64,000 nt of DNA from Blastomussa wellsi (GCA_947652115.1 OX393569.1:3194830-3258829), one strand, 5' to 3'. Shown: positions 34,001 through 44,053, counted from the first letter of the stretch. The notes: generated by a model from the letters alone, not told the origin. Translations and numbers: made by a program.

Positions 34001-34332
34001 TTTGACAACTTTTTGCTAACTTCAAAGCGAGCCAGCCAACCAGAACATGAGAATGTAAATTCCCAAGGGAGTGAATGCACTTATAATTTGACATCTCCGC
34101 CCTCGCTTTGAAGTTAGCAAAAAGTTGTCAAAAAGATGTCAAAATTTAATCACAAACTTTCTCGAGTGGCAACGGTAAGGCGCGTAGCACTGTAATGGAC
34201 GGCAAAATCAAGGGTATAAAAATGCTTATCTGTGCGTAAAAATAAGATCAAAATTAATATGAAGTTCTTACTACAATTTCCGTTTAGCCCATGAAGGTCA
34301 GCCACAAAATTAGATGCGCTTGTGAAGCACAT
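19080..34332 (-). CDS. Seven-transmembrane protein of unknown family (13 exons, ~374 aa)
   Basis: Exons in coding order: 34332-34272, 33877-33754, 32300-32217, 31159-31074, 30065-30043, 28876-28825, 28736-28655, 27071-27017, 26839-26757, 25807-25672, 24388-24307, 19401-19292 and 19226-19080. Phases close over 375 codons. The exon at 27071 uses a pyrimidine-poor acceptor; a more upstream site at 27096 is better looking but breaks phase. The 28655 donor is also weak. A short Cys-containing N-terminus precedes hydrophobic spans SIIYTVIAFLCMLLSLI, SWIVYFTVLFS, GALKSLEVLCLSWA, VLFVMQFLLAMLFLILL, ALYWTYIGLFW...TTVLWVILIA, ILLVVGVVIILPG and ALFLSIPSVVIFFFVL: about seven. The GPCR-like topology is only a count; I do not recognise the family. 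The last exon may instead be spliced at 19152. Its ATG lies 298 bp from RIDA's start, head to head. Confidence 0.7.
19402..20760. other. Part of intron 12 of the 7TM gene without features
   Basis: AT-rich non-coding sequence. Short minus-strand frames (for example near 19785-19976) have no splice or homology support. Confidence 0.5.
20775..21060. repeat. TCGACCGATA-type palindromic repeat array, copy 1
   Basis: Dense, near-palindromic units such as TCGACCGATACATCGGTCGA. The array opens with GGATCATGTGTATTTTGTGC. It is open in many frames on both strands, which creates spurious reading frames. An inverted second copy lies at 23880-24175. Confidence 0.9.
21061..21559. other. Non-coding spacer between array copy 1 and the Penelope-like element
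   Basis: A TAGCCTGCGTCGCAGAC string at about 21092 resembles the terminus of the hAT-like MITE at 3148. Nothing else is supported. Confidence 0.35.
21560..23031 (+). pseudogene. Penelope-like element reverse transcriptase, inactivated
   Basis: One frame runs from about 21560 to 23031 with Penelope-type RT motifs: KKADKGTSTVIM, FYTLTKIHKPNPVGRPIIS, MDVTSLYTNIPQEEG and HGTAMGTRVAVAFANIFM. A TAA at 22394-22396 stands where the first residue of the catalytic YxDD box is expected, directly before IDDIFSLW. The frame then continues without a shift to 23031. The GIY-YIG endonuclease domain of many Penelope elements is absent downstream. The copy lies in an intron of the 7TM gene, on the opposite strand. 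Confidence 0.9.
23032..23510. other. Degenerate tail of the Penelope-like copy and spacer
   Basis: No further RT or GIY-YIG motif is found. The 7TM intron continues. Confidence 0.4.
23640..23775. repeat. Diverged copy of the long foldback element at 44290-44500
   Basis: GTCCGCGGACATTATCTGTT at about 23700 is shared with 44350. The flanking phrase with AAATATGCTA is also shared. Its reverse strand gives a Met-initiated frame ending at a good donor near 23516. Confidence 0.6.
23880..24175. repeat. TCGACCGATA-type repeat array, copy 2 (inverted)
   Basis: Reverse complement of the same kind of array as 20775-21060. It shares the edge GGATCATGTGTATTTTGTGC and then CACCCCTCGACCGATGTATC. The two copies face each other across 2.8 kb containing the Penelope-like element. 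Confidence 0.9.
24420..24735. repeat. ACACAGTGAACCA minisatellite
   Basis: Repeats of ACACAGTGAACCATGACACA with variants over about 315 bp, in an intron of the 7TM gene. Cys/His/Val-rich reverse-strand frames here are repeat translations. Confidence 0.85.
24740..25328. other. Intronic AT-rich stretch
   Basis: No exon, RNA gene or clear repeat termini are seen in this part of the 7TM gene intron. Confidence 0.5.
25329..25537. mobile_element. Foldback element with TATAATTTGGTTTTATCAAC ends
   Basis: Arms of about 90 bp: TATAATTTGGTTTTATCAAC at the left is mirrored by GTTGATAAAACCAAATTATA at the right. The centre holds GAAGGGCTAACGCTTGAAAC and its complement. A one-armed fragment with the same flanking sequence is at about 48318-48380. 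Confidence 0.7.
27880..28545 (-). mobile_element. Clustered tRNA-derived SINE-like copies with a MITE inside
   Basis: The minus strand has an A-box (TAGCTTAGTTGG) and B-box (GGGTTTGAATCC) near 27940-28005. The phrase ATGGGACAAAGAAAAA...GACAGGATTCAAAC recurs three times. A 190-bp inverted-repeat element (GGCATACCTGCCAAC 28190 to GTTGGCAGGTATGCC 28372) interrupts one copy. Confidence 0.55.
28877..30042. other. Intron 5 of the 7TM gene
   Basis: AT-rich. No features beyond short direct repeats of AATGTAA type near 29560-29640. Confidence 0.45.
30430..30921. mobile_element. ~480-bp insertion flanked by 15-bp direct repeats
   Basis: GAGTTTAATTTTTTG occurs at about 30430 and again at about 30907. 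The sequence between is more GC-rich than its surroundings and contains GGCATAAAAGGGCG. A long, A/T-rich duplication fits LINE-driven retroposition (inference). Source unknown. Confidence 0.5.
32400..32530. repeat. SINE tail fragment
   Basis: GATGGGATGCTAGTCCAATG and neighbouring phrases match the SINE copy at 57905-58140. Confidence 0.45.
32748..33700. mobile_element. Large foldback element (~950 bp) with a nested MITE
   Basis: Left-arm phrases (GATATCTCCTCTCGTTCCAG, GATGATGTCATAAGGTGTGA, GTTGCTATGGCAACA) recur in reverse order and complement in the right arm, ending ATAGGCACTTTAAA. The right arm is interrupted at about 33412-33577 by a second element with GGGATGTAG/CTACATCCC ends and ATCTC on both sides. 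Confidence 0.75.
33941..34192. mobile_element. Tc1/mariner-type MITE with TA target duplication
   Basis: Arms of about 100 bp: CAGTGCTACGCGCCTTACCG at the left and CGGTAAGGCGCGTAGCACTG at the right, flanked by TA. It lies in intron 1 of the 7TM gene and is related to 16491-16702. Confidence 0.75.
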
Positions 34333-34629
34333 TGTACAATATTGCACTAACAGTTCCAGACTTCAAATAAATTGTACATTTGTACGTTGCAGGTACTTTG
34401 ATCGTGTAGGACTCATCAATCCATGAGTCATCTCAACAAACAGCAAACAGAGATATGTACAAGGAGCTATAAGTCTATATGAAGTACAAATGTATCGCAA
34501 TAATATCCGCTGACCGACCAACATTCGAATTCGATTCCCAAGGAATGGTATTCTGCTCAGCTGCCCAATTGAAGACGACTTCTGTCTGCTTTTCTTTCCC
34601 AGGATTGTTACAACATACATAAATTTGTG
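34333..34629. promoter_or_regulatory. Shared bidirectional promoter of the 7TM gene and RIDA
   Basis: Only 297 bp separate the divergent start codons (34332 minus and 34630 plus). No TATA box stands out on either strand. A shared promoter is inferred from the spacing. Confidence 0.45.
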
Positions 34630-37600
34630 ATGTTAAGAGGGATGGCTGCTACGATTAGAAGGATTGTTGCCACTTCGAAAGCTCCAAGAGCTATTGGGCC
34701 TTACAGGTAAGCCCCGTAACAATTCAGAACAATACGGGAGGGGTCAGGGATAGAAAAACATTTGGAGTCAAAAAGCTCTCTGGAACATTTGCCACGTGAA
34801 CTGAATTAACAGATTAGCGTTAAAGTACGTTCGAGGGAAACGTGAAGCTTACAAACAGTGTAGTTAAAGTCATCCACGTCGCAGTATATAAATTAGCTAT
34901 CAAATGTTTTCATCATTTCGCCAAATCTGCCGGGGAGGGCGCGAATAAAAATTTCCCCTTCTCTACCCTCGCTGGGTGCACCCAGATGCCAGGCTCTGCT
35001 CTAGATCGGTCAACATGGCTACTGTAAGGAAGATCGTTCATACGTCGAAAGGAGTTCAGCCAATTCATGGTGTATATAGGTATATCAAGACTTGCTCGGG
35101 AAACTTTTTCTGCAAGAAATTTCTGATTCAATTTATTGAATTTCACTTTAACAGCCAAGCTGTGATTGCTGACAAAACAATGTACATTTCTGGACAACTG
35201 GGCTTAAACCCTGAGGTAACACTATAGTGAAGATATTTGTTTACAAACATTGTTTTGTCATTTAAATTGCCAGCAAGTTCAACAAGAGTTTTTTGTTTCA
35301 CCAGCCAATAGTTTTCTGGTAATAACAATGGATGATGTCAATGACCTTCCCTAAACTAAAATATTGCATTATAATAATTATAAGGCAAGTTCTCATTTGC
35401 TGAGCCCTGGGACAAAGGCACATTGATAAGGTCTTGACCCTCCCCCGGAGTTATGCACCTATCAATGTAAATCCCGCATGGGGATGGGGGGGGGAGTTCA
35501 GGCATCGGTGGGGAAGTGGAACTGAGCTGAGATTTTCTGTTCAGTTGCCCTACCCCAGGGCAATTGTAGATGATCAAAAGAGTCACTTCAGTTTTCCCAT
35601 TTCAATTTCCCATTCCCCATAATTTCCCCATTTCCCTGTTTCAGTAACATCCCTGGTGAGTGGGACAATTTTTATCAAATAAACACTTACCGGTAATTTC
35701 ATTTACCTTGGGCGACTCATAGCATGCTTAGTGTCATGTACTGTCCAAATGTGAGGTTGCAAAATATAAATTTGCACTGAAGGAAAAAATTAAACTAAAT
35801 GGTAATTTTAAAAATGTGTTACTGAGCATTGTTGACTGTCATTTCTACGTTGTGTATTTTATTCTCACATGAAAGACTATGGATTTTGTGTCTGAAGATG
35901 TAGCAGAGCAAGCCAAACAGGTATAGAAATTTTTAACAATTTATTATGTTAAGCCTACAGATAGCTTTGTAGCACTTTTTAACAGTTTGTTGACAAGCTG
36001 TACCCCATTTGCACTGAATCCTTCCTAGATCAACACATTTCCTTGTAAACAACCTGTAGTTTCTACGTAACTTACTGAATATGTAATATTTCTCCTCTGC
36101 GTTTATAGGCCCTGGTCAATATGGGTCATATTCTTAAAGCTGGAGGCTCATCATTTGACAAAGGTACAAACAAAACATTTATTTACTATATAAAAAAGGT
36201 TTGTAAGAATTAGTTCTTATTAACCGAGTGGGAGGTCTGTATGGGAGAATCTTGACTGAGGTCGTGAGTACAGACCGAATGCACCGAGGTCAAGATTCTC
36301 CCATACAGACCGACTATGCTCGGTTAATAAGATGTTTATTATATGGCCAAATGGAAACTTAAATTTGCTTAATGACACTGCTTCGTTCTTGCTGACATTT
36401 TGTTTGCGAACGGCTTTTATAATTTTCCATTTAGTATTTTTAGACAAAAAGGAGACAATGTGTTCCTGTTTTGTTTGTAACTTTCTGACCCCAAACTGTA
36501 ACCGGTCTAGATGTTTAATATCTTTTTTTTGGTTTCTATAGTTGTGAAGACCACAGTTCTACTAGCTGACATTAATGACTTTGCTAAAGTCAATGAGGTT
36601 TATAGTAGTTGTGAGTATGCCTATTGTTACATGTAGTTCAATTTACTCTGATTTTTCTTGACAGAGATACCTCTTTCCATTATACCTACAGCTTATTATA
36701 CCTTGTAACAAATCCTTGAGTAGCTTACTCCACCTTTGAGACACCGTGTTTATTTGAAAATTCAGATCATATCTGGAAAATGCTACCAATTAGCTCTTTT
36801 TAGTAAATGGAGAAATTATTCAAAAAGGTAAGGATTTATGATCCGTTGATAAATAAATTCATTGATGCACAAAATATAGTGATGAACAGCTAATTGCGTT
36901 TTTCAGTGTCTATAGATCGTTTTCACTGTCACGCAACAAAAAAATAAATCGAACACCATTCAGTCAATGATGTCAAGAAAAAGAAATATTGTTGGGGATA
37001 GCAAAAGAAGTATTTTCTCGAAGTTTTATGACTGTGCATTACCCCAAACCGAAGATATTCGCCGAAATGTTGTGCCCAAATTTACAGAGCCCAGTATGGA
37101 GCTGCCATGTTGGTGACCTCAGATGTGCACCAACATGGCGACCAGAAAATAGTGTAAACATCTGGAACTTACTTTAGTTATCTGGGCCAATGATAATCTG
37201 TTATGGAGAAACAAACATTTACATAAAGACTTTTCCTACTACTTCGACTTCTCAAATGGCTAAAAATCACAATATAAGTATACCTTTTATGACAAATGTG
37301 ATCGACACAAAATGCGCTAGTTTCTAAACGGAGGATGCAATTGAGCTGAAATATTGTGAACGGATATCAATTTAGTACCTCTTATGCCTGATAAGGATAG
37401 AAACTTTGATACTTCTTTAATCTTGGATTTTAGTACCCGATGACGTCACATAAACACGAATATTCAATGTGTTCAAGAAAGTATCCACACCCTCTAATGA
37501 GGAGAAGCTTTTGGGTTGGAACTCCATCCTACCCTCCCCTTTTGGTATGGATACTTCTTGGACTACACAACACAGACAAAACTTTTTTTCCACAGTTTTC

Positions 37601-38822
37601 ACCTCTAAACAGCCAGCCAGGGCAGCTTATCAAGTGGCAAATCTTCCAAAGGTAACTGATAATATCTGCCGTGAATTTGTTTTTATTGTTTTATCCAAAC
37701 CTTGACCCTGTGGACTAGGGGACAGCTAAGCACAGAATAAGGGTGAAAGCGCTGCCCCAATACCAAATCAAAAGGCTATTCCACTTTAAATCATGAATCG
37801 CATAAATTAATTATTTAAGCAATAGAGGACTTCTCCATGTTTAGCCTCATCTGAACATGAGGGGGTTTGGGAGAATTTGAGACAGTTATGCAAACCCGAG
37901 ATACAGTGGAGGGTTTACATAACTTTCGAGAATTCTCCCTAACCCCTGAGTGCTGAGATGAAGCTTTGTAAACACGGAAAATGTTCTCTATTGTTTTTAC
38001 AAAATATTTCTTAAAATTACACTTTCATCTAAACACACCTATCAACCAATGAGAGCATGCGTGGTATCTCTTTTATTTTATAAATAGTGCTCGATCACAA
38101 TTCAAATCATTTAACAAATGATTTTTTTTAAATATTAAATTAACTTAGTTCAAATGGGCATTTACCTTTCAGTAGCATAGACATGATAGTAAACCTGTAG
38201 CTGTTCAATACAAGTCCTAAAGGACATAAATCAAATCAAGAAAATGTGTCTTCCTTTCATACAAGATAATAATTGGTTTTATGATCCATTTTGCTTGCCA
38301 ATTTTGCTTCACTATCAATTGATTTATGAGTACTTAATTTATTTCCTGGAATCACAGTTCACAGTCCTTGATATAATAGATCACATGACATCACACTAAT
38401 CTATCATGGCCAAATGCAAGCTTTCTTCAAATGCTCAATCACTATCTCTTTTTTCCTCAAAGCACACATCTAACTCTATCTATTTTTTTCTCAAATCACA
38501 CGTCTAACCCTAAACCCATAATCCCTTTATCACTTTCAGAATTATTCGTTGAAAGGGTTACAGTGACACTATCCTTTGCACGCACTGCATGCCTGAGCCT
38601 TGTTACAGTATATCAGCTTATAGTCCTGCAATGCGTAAATAGGTCTACCCCTGTACAGGCTTAAAATGCTAGCCAATAATGAATTAAAAAATTAACATGT
38701 ACAATTAAGACCTAATGTACTGGAGCCAGAGGTCTATGTAATCAATCTATTTCTTTCATTCACAGCTTGGAAGGGTCGAGATTGAAGCAGTGGCAATTGT
38801 TGGAGAGGTAAAGGACAAGTAA
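34630..38822 (+). CDS. RIDA: RIDA: reactive intermediate (2-iminobutanoate/2-iminopropanoate) deaminase
   Basis: Exons: 34642-34706 (in-frame upstream ATG at 34630), 35155-35215, 35876-35920, 36109-36163, 36542-36610, 37596-37651 and 38766-38822 (TAA). All phases match, giving about 142 aa, normal for the YjgF/YER057c/UK114 family. Landmarks: N-terminal ATSKAPRAIGPYSQAV, MYISGQLGLNPE, TTVLLADINDFAKVNEVY, the active-site Arg motif PARAAYQVANLPK and C-terminal RVEIEAVAIVG. The family acts as a trimer and hydrolyses enamine/imine by-products of PLP enzymes, in cytosol or mitochondria. A second, equal-length first exon lies at 35015-35079. Family assignment is certain; exon choice is not. Confidence 0.95.
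35015..35079 (+). CDS. RIDA: Alternative duplicated first exon of RIDA
   Basis: 65 bp from ATG to a GTATAT donor, the same length and phase as the first exon at 34642-34706. It encodes MATVRKIVHTSKGVQPIHGV before joining exon 2, against MAATIRRIVATSKAPRAIGP for the first version. The similarity points to exon duplication. It changes the conserved AIGPYSQ start to IHGVYSQ. Confidence 0.7.
35445..35640. repeat. Partial interspersed repeat in RIDA intron 2
   Basis: ATGCACCTATCAATGTAAAT followed by a G-rich tract matches the left end of the foldback at 48004-48300. Confidence 0.45.
36216..36331. mobile_element. Short foldback MITE in RIDA intron 4
   Basis: CTTATTAACCGAG and CTCGGTTAATAAG ends. 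Inner arms GGTCTGTATGGGAGAATCTT and its complement pair almost perfectly. Confidence 0.7.
37835..37985. repeat. Imperfect foldback in RIDA intron 6
   Basis: GAGGGGGTTTGGGAGAATT and AATTCTCCCTAACCCCTGAG are inverted partners with diverged outer arms. Confidence 0.5.
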
Positions 38823-39015
38823 ACAATGATGTACGTATCAGTACAAACAAAACTGTATTTAGAAATTAATAATATAAATGTCAACGGCAAATCAAATCTA
38901 GTTTTTGTAATTTTTAACAGTTAAGCAGTGCCTAGATAAACCTAGATAAGTGATATGCCTAGATATGCCTAGATAAGTGTAATGATAAACAATCTGGAGG
39001 AAACCAGTGCAAGGA

Positions 39016-39021
39016 AATAAA
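39016..39021 (+). terminator. Likely RIDA polyadenylation signal
   Basis: AATAAA about 195 bp past the RIDA stop. It falls within the block that is duplicated at about 40022. Confidence 0.4.
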
Positions 39022-39565
39022 TATTTTGGACTTTACAGACTGTGATTGACTTCTTTCTCCATTCATTTTAGTTCATTAATGGTGTCAAATGACATGTCTG
39101 TTACACATCTAAGCTGCCTATCCCCCCCCCCCCCCCCCCGCAATAAAAGATCTAGACATGGGGTAAAACTTGAAGTTAATTTGGAAATTTTCCCACCCTT
39201 TCCTTCCACAATTACCTTGTGTGGAAAGTTTGTTATGACCAGTTCCTTCAAAAAAGAAAGAAATCCATTCTTTTCATTTGCTACTCCATTAAAGAGATAT
39301 CTAAGATTCGAGTGAGAAAAATAATCAGTGTCTCTGATTTACCATTGCGATTTAACATGTCCATCTAACAAGAAATCAGACTATTGCACATGACTGAGAG
39401 CCCCTGACACAGAAAATCACGTGTAGTTTTTGGGACTCTCATAGCCTCTCGCTTCCTGTAACTTTTACTCCCGGTCCCTGCAACATTCGGAGGCTGGCAA
39501 ACTTTTTCCTGACCTTTCCTGGTTCACGCCATCTTGTGAATCTCACTTTCTGTCCTCTCTCCTCC

Positions 39566-39693
39566 CAGGGGCAGATCTAGGGGGGAGGGTGTGCACCCCC
39601 TCCTGAGATGACCTGCGGCTTTCTAATACAGCTAGTATTCTGCTTACGTCACCCATCAGTTGCGTTCTGAGAAAAATCCTGGATCTGCCCCTG
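39566..39693. mobile_element. MITE with CAGGGGCAGATCTAGG ends
   Basis: CAGGGGCAGATCTAGG is mirrored by CCTGGATCTGCCCCTG. CCTCC lies at both flanks. A second copy at 52488-53368 is split by a LINE. Confidence 0.7.
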
Positions 39694-40539
39694 CCTCCCA
39701 TTCTCTGGGGTTCCTACCCCCTGTCCCCTTCCACATATATCGAATCCTTCAATATTATAATAAACAGGAAAACAGCTGCAAACCAATTTTGTTATCATGG
39801 AGCTGTAGAGTATTCAAAGACACCCTATTTTCTTTAGCCATTACCTGCATACAGAAGTTTACCTGCCCTCTTCTTATTGAAGATTTTCTTCTTTACTTCA
39901 GGTTACACCATGTAAACTGTGATTGGATGTTTTTAAAATAAATGTTATCATATTTTAGTAGCCTATAAAATCAGTAAGGTAGAATGGTGTGTATTGTAGT
40001 ATTGTAGGAAATCAAAGGCACAGAAATAAATGTTTTGAACTTTTCAGATGAAGTGATTGATTTCTTTTTTCCATTCATTTTAGTTCATTAAATTTTGTGA
40101 AATGACGCATCTATTGCATATTATTATTCAACAAATTATACGGTATACGTTAACTAACGATAATTCGGTCGAAGTCTTGCAAAGCGCCACATAACAGCAA
40201 TTTTTCCAGCTGTTAAAGGCGCTTCGTTGACGATTTGTTGAATGATAAAACAATTATCCTACTCAATCTTGCCTAATATCGCCTGATTTTAGCCAACTCG
40301 GCCTACGGCCTCGTCGGGTAAGTATCAGGCGATATTCTGCGCAATTTCGCAGGATAATTCTTAAATATAAACTACCCCACCCCCTTCACAAATTATACGT
40401 ATGGGGCACAAAATTTGTGCAAGTTTGAACAGTTTCCCACCCAGGCCTTCTACAATACCCTGGTGTGGTAAAGTTAGGTTTTTACCAGTTCTTTCAATTT
40501 CTTTGCCTTCAATTTTTTTATAACTAGTTTTTTCGAAAG

Positions 40540-40850
40540 ACATTTCAGAATAAAAACTAGCGATAAAAAACGACGTTTCGATCTCTCTGAGATCATTTTC
40601 AAGTTGTAGAAAAAGCGAATGAAATATACATATATAAGGACAAATCAGGGCGTGAGAATGTCCAGGAATGTCCAACGATAAAATATGTAAAAACAAGCGC
40701 TAAAATGTGAGTGTTAAATTAATAAAATACTATATTTTTCAAAGTTATTTATATAGTATTTTATTATTTTAACACTTACATTTTAGCGCTTGTTTTTACA
40801 TATTTTATCATTGAAAAAATAATTCTTAATCCAAACGTTTCCATTTGCAG
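40540..40850. repeat. Retroelement tail and inverted repeat
   Basis: GACGTTTCGATCTCTCTGAG near 40570 resembles the 3' part of Penelope-like elements (inference). Next, GTAAAAACAAGCGCTAAAAT and its complement (about 40690 and 40780) form a foldback. Confidence 0.45.
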
Positions 40851-41088
40851 AAAACGTCAAGCCTTTTCTTTCCCCACAAAATTTTCTATTTGAGAATCAA
40901 AATAGCACAAAATAAACCGAAGCGGTGTTTTTTTAAATCAAAGTATTAAAAAATAAAAATCAATATTTGCAGTAATAAGGAAACCAGGCAAGGTAAGTAT
41001 CAAAACAAATTCTGTATTGATACTCCTCGAACACCGTAGTTTATTCTCAATTTCTCGTTCTGTCACAACATTTTCAGACACGTTCTTT

Positions 41089-41252
41089 GAATAGACCAAT
41101 TTCGATATTTTACATGTAAAATTCAGCCGAGAACAATAGACCTCAGCACGAGGCTCCGGGGTATAAATTATAGAGTGTGTGGGATTTATTCACCGAAGCC
41201 TCGCAGTGATGTCAATCGTTTTAGGCTGAATAATATCGAAATTGGTCTATTT
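41089..41252. mobile_element. MITE with AATAGACCAATTTCGATATT ends
   Basis: The terminal 20-mer recurs inverted at the right end (AATATCGAAATTGGTCTATT), with paired inner sequence AATTCAGCC/GGCTGAAT. Non-coding. Confidence 0.65.
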
Positions 41253-42424
41253 TCAGTCTGTTTTCTCACTTACGTCCATGAAAGCGCGCGCTAAAAAGTA
41301 CGCTCTTATTGACTCTTGTATTCTGTAAACTCTGCATTTTAGGGGTTACCATTTAGGGCCTGATTGCATGGTGAATTTCAGCTCGGTTAGAAACACTGAG
41401 ATTTCAGGGAGGCTTCCACACAACTTTGTGAAATTTCACCCGCGAAAAGCTCCCGCTAAAGGAAATTAGTTCTATCCCAGGCTTCCCAGGCTTCAGGCCT
41501 TGAAGAATACAGCCAATCACGAGCCTAGAAAAGCGTTGCGTTTCGCAGTATTCCAAGAAAGTTTCCCGCCATATTCCCAGCATTCATCATGGTTTCAAGT
41601 TTTCCCGCCGAAAGCCAAGCCGGCCGCGGCCGCCATTTTTTTAAAATGTTCAAATATGAATGAAGAAACAAAAATTTCCCTCGGATTCGACATGCCGTAG
41701 TTTAAACCTTCGGAAATACCTGATACTGGAGGTGGGATGGAAAACTATGCAGACGTAGAGGAATTTGTCAAACAGCGGGCTATCCGAAAAGCAGACGGAG
41801 CTATCTTAACCGGATACGGTATTGTGTAAATGTGTATAAATGGCCGGCAGCCGGTCATAGGGCCCTCCCCGATTATGCTAGTAAAACTGGCATTTTATGC
41901 TCCTAACAATGGCCGTTTTTGTCCAAAATGCTCAAATTATGCTCATTTGTTAAAACTAAGGTCCTTTCGTTTGAAGAATGTTTTGTTTTACTTTGAAGAA
42001 ATACTTACAAACATCTTACTGTTTCTTTTTACACCTATATAACACTTCACCTATATATAACACTTGGTCTGGTATTATAACACAAGAATCTATAGGCAGT
42101 GGCAAACGAGGACAAAATGGTTGCGGACACATTCTGTACTCTTCTCATACGTTTCTGAAGTGCGTTATATTTGGAGGCATTTTTTTTGTCTTGAATAGAG
42201 CCATAGCATTGTGCCTGCCACGCAAAGATATCATAGGTCTGTACGGTTTCCCGTTAGGAGTTTGACACCTTTACAATAAGCAATATGTTTTGTTCGTGTG
42301 GTTTGCTATGGGCTTTGGGCTTTGCGTTAGCTCTCGGAAAAATGAGTTTGTTGCTCTGTGTGGCCAGGCGTCGACCTCGCTGTCACCGTCATGATTGCTT
42401 GCAAAAATGTTGCGCTCTACAGTA

Positions 42425-42560
42425 ACCTTCGAGGTTTGAGTATGTCTAGTTTGCCAGTACAAGACTTGAAATAGGATTCACTGTCAGAGAAAAAATGCTG
42501 CATTTCCAATCCCAACTCTGAAAACGCACTCCATCTCAGTCAACATCCGGCGGAAGTTAT
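42425..42560 (+). repeat. Direct repeat, copy 1
   Basis: Shares GTAACCTTCGAGG, AAAAAATGCTGCATTT and CAACATCCGGCG in order with copy 2 at 43484-43618, about 1.06 kb downstream. Confidence 0.6.
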
Positions 42561-43483
42561 TTATAGCCAACTATACACAACCCTTATTTTTCCTATAAAA
42601 CATCATCCAACCTCCAAGAGAGCAATGAAAGAAATACATCAACATTGAACTGGCATCAAGGGAAACTCGGAAAAAAATCTGCGTCACAGATGGGATTTGA
42701 TCCAAACTGGAAATTCTTACCATGGTACAGCCAGGGGTGGTTCAGGAAAATTTTCCTCCTAGCTTTTCACTCAAATTTCTCAGTCTTACCGATTCACGCT
42801 GATCTGGGTATCGTGGGAGGTATGATTTCCTCCTTCGGATCCTCAGTAAGAACGAATGGTGCCTCTTTTGGTCGAAGTTGAAGAAGCGAAACTAACTCGG
42901 CTAACGCTCATCACGGGCGCCGTTAGGGTGTTCAAAATGAAAATCAAAACTGAATCACTAGCGTATCTTCACAATTTACAAATATCTGCAATTACATATT
43001 GCTTAGAAAAGAAACTTTTCAAAAAAGTTCGTTAAGCTCTTTCTGCTCGGGGGATGCGTGCATTATCTAAGTATGTTGCCAACATCAATAGCCCGCAACT
43101 AGATGGCAAGTTAATGTTTGAAAGTTCGTTATCAAGTGCACAATAGATCGACCTTTGAAATCCACATATCTGTTACATGTAACTTGAACAAAAAGTTTGG
43201 CACGTATTCATGATCAGTTTGCATTGCGTATTCAAATTTGGATAAGTTTCTCACAGAAAAGCATCTCATAGATTACATACACAAACACTGAAATCTCCAT
43301 GGCACTTTCTTTCTCAATAAGTGAAACTCATCTGATTATAACACTACCAGCAGAGAAAACAGTTTCATATCGTCCTCGAGGGACACGATTCGGGCCGGTT
43401 TGCCGTTCCTCAATAGTCGATGATGGCAAAAATCATATTTAGTCATCGAGGCGAGCAGGACTGACCTTACGGGTGACCTTTCT

Positions 43484-43618
43484 CCGGTAACCTTCGAGGC
43501 TTGAGTGATGTCGAGTTTGTCAGTCTTGAAATAGGTTTAACTGTAGGTAAAAAATGCTGCATTTGCTGTCCCAAACTGAGCGCACACTCCGTCTCAGCCA
43601 ACATCCGGCGTAAGTTGA
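43484..43618 (+). repeat. Direct repeat, copy 2
   Basis: Diverged partner of 42425-42560. The pair could be duplicated ends of a decayed element or a segmental duplication. Confidence 0.6.
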
Positions 43619-43700
43619 GGTGGCTAAGCGGTATCGCTGTGACGCGGCTGATATAAGGTAATCATCTCTGACTCAGAGTCGCGGGTTCGAATCTTCCTGC
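43612..43700 (+). repeat. tRNA-like sequence (SINE head or tRNA pseudogene)
   Basis: A-box-like TGGCTAAGCGG and B-box-like GGGTTCGAATC lie about 65 bp apart. The acceptor arms do not pair well, so it is not called as a functional tRNA. Confidence 0.35.
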
Positions 43701-44053
43701 CACAGGGGTATTCTCATATGGCTTGGGGGCCGAATAGCCCCTCCCCACGTGTAGATTCGAACCTGCGACTCTTGGATAGGAATTACTCTCCAGTGGGGTT
43801 GGGGGCCGGGTAATTGTTCCCCAGAAATCCGATTTTATTTCGCTTTTCTCTGAAATTTTCATGTTAACTACACCTCTTCAGCCATTTTTTTTTCGCTTCG
43901 GTTTCCACCACTTTTAGCAACTATGTTTTGCCTCACATTTCGTTCGTTTCGGTGCATTTAGTACTGGCTTCTTCAATACTAAAACAGTGGATAGCGATCA
44001 GGGCGCACGCTGATTGGCTAATCAAAGATAGTATACATACTTCACATCATGGT

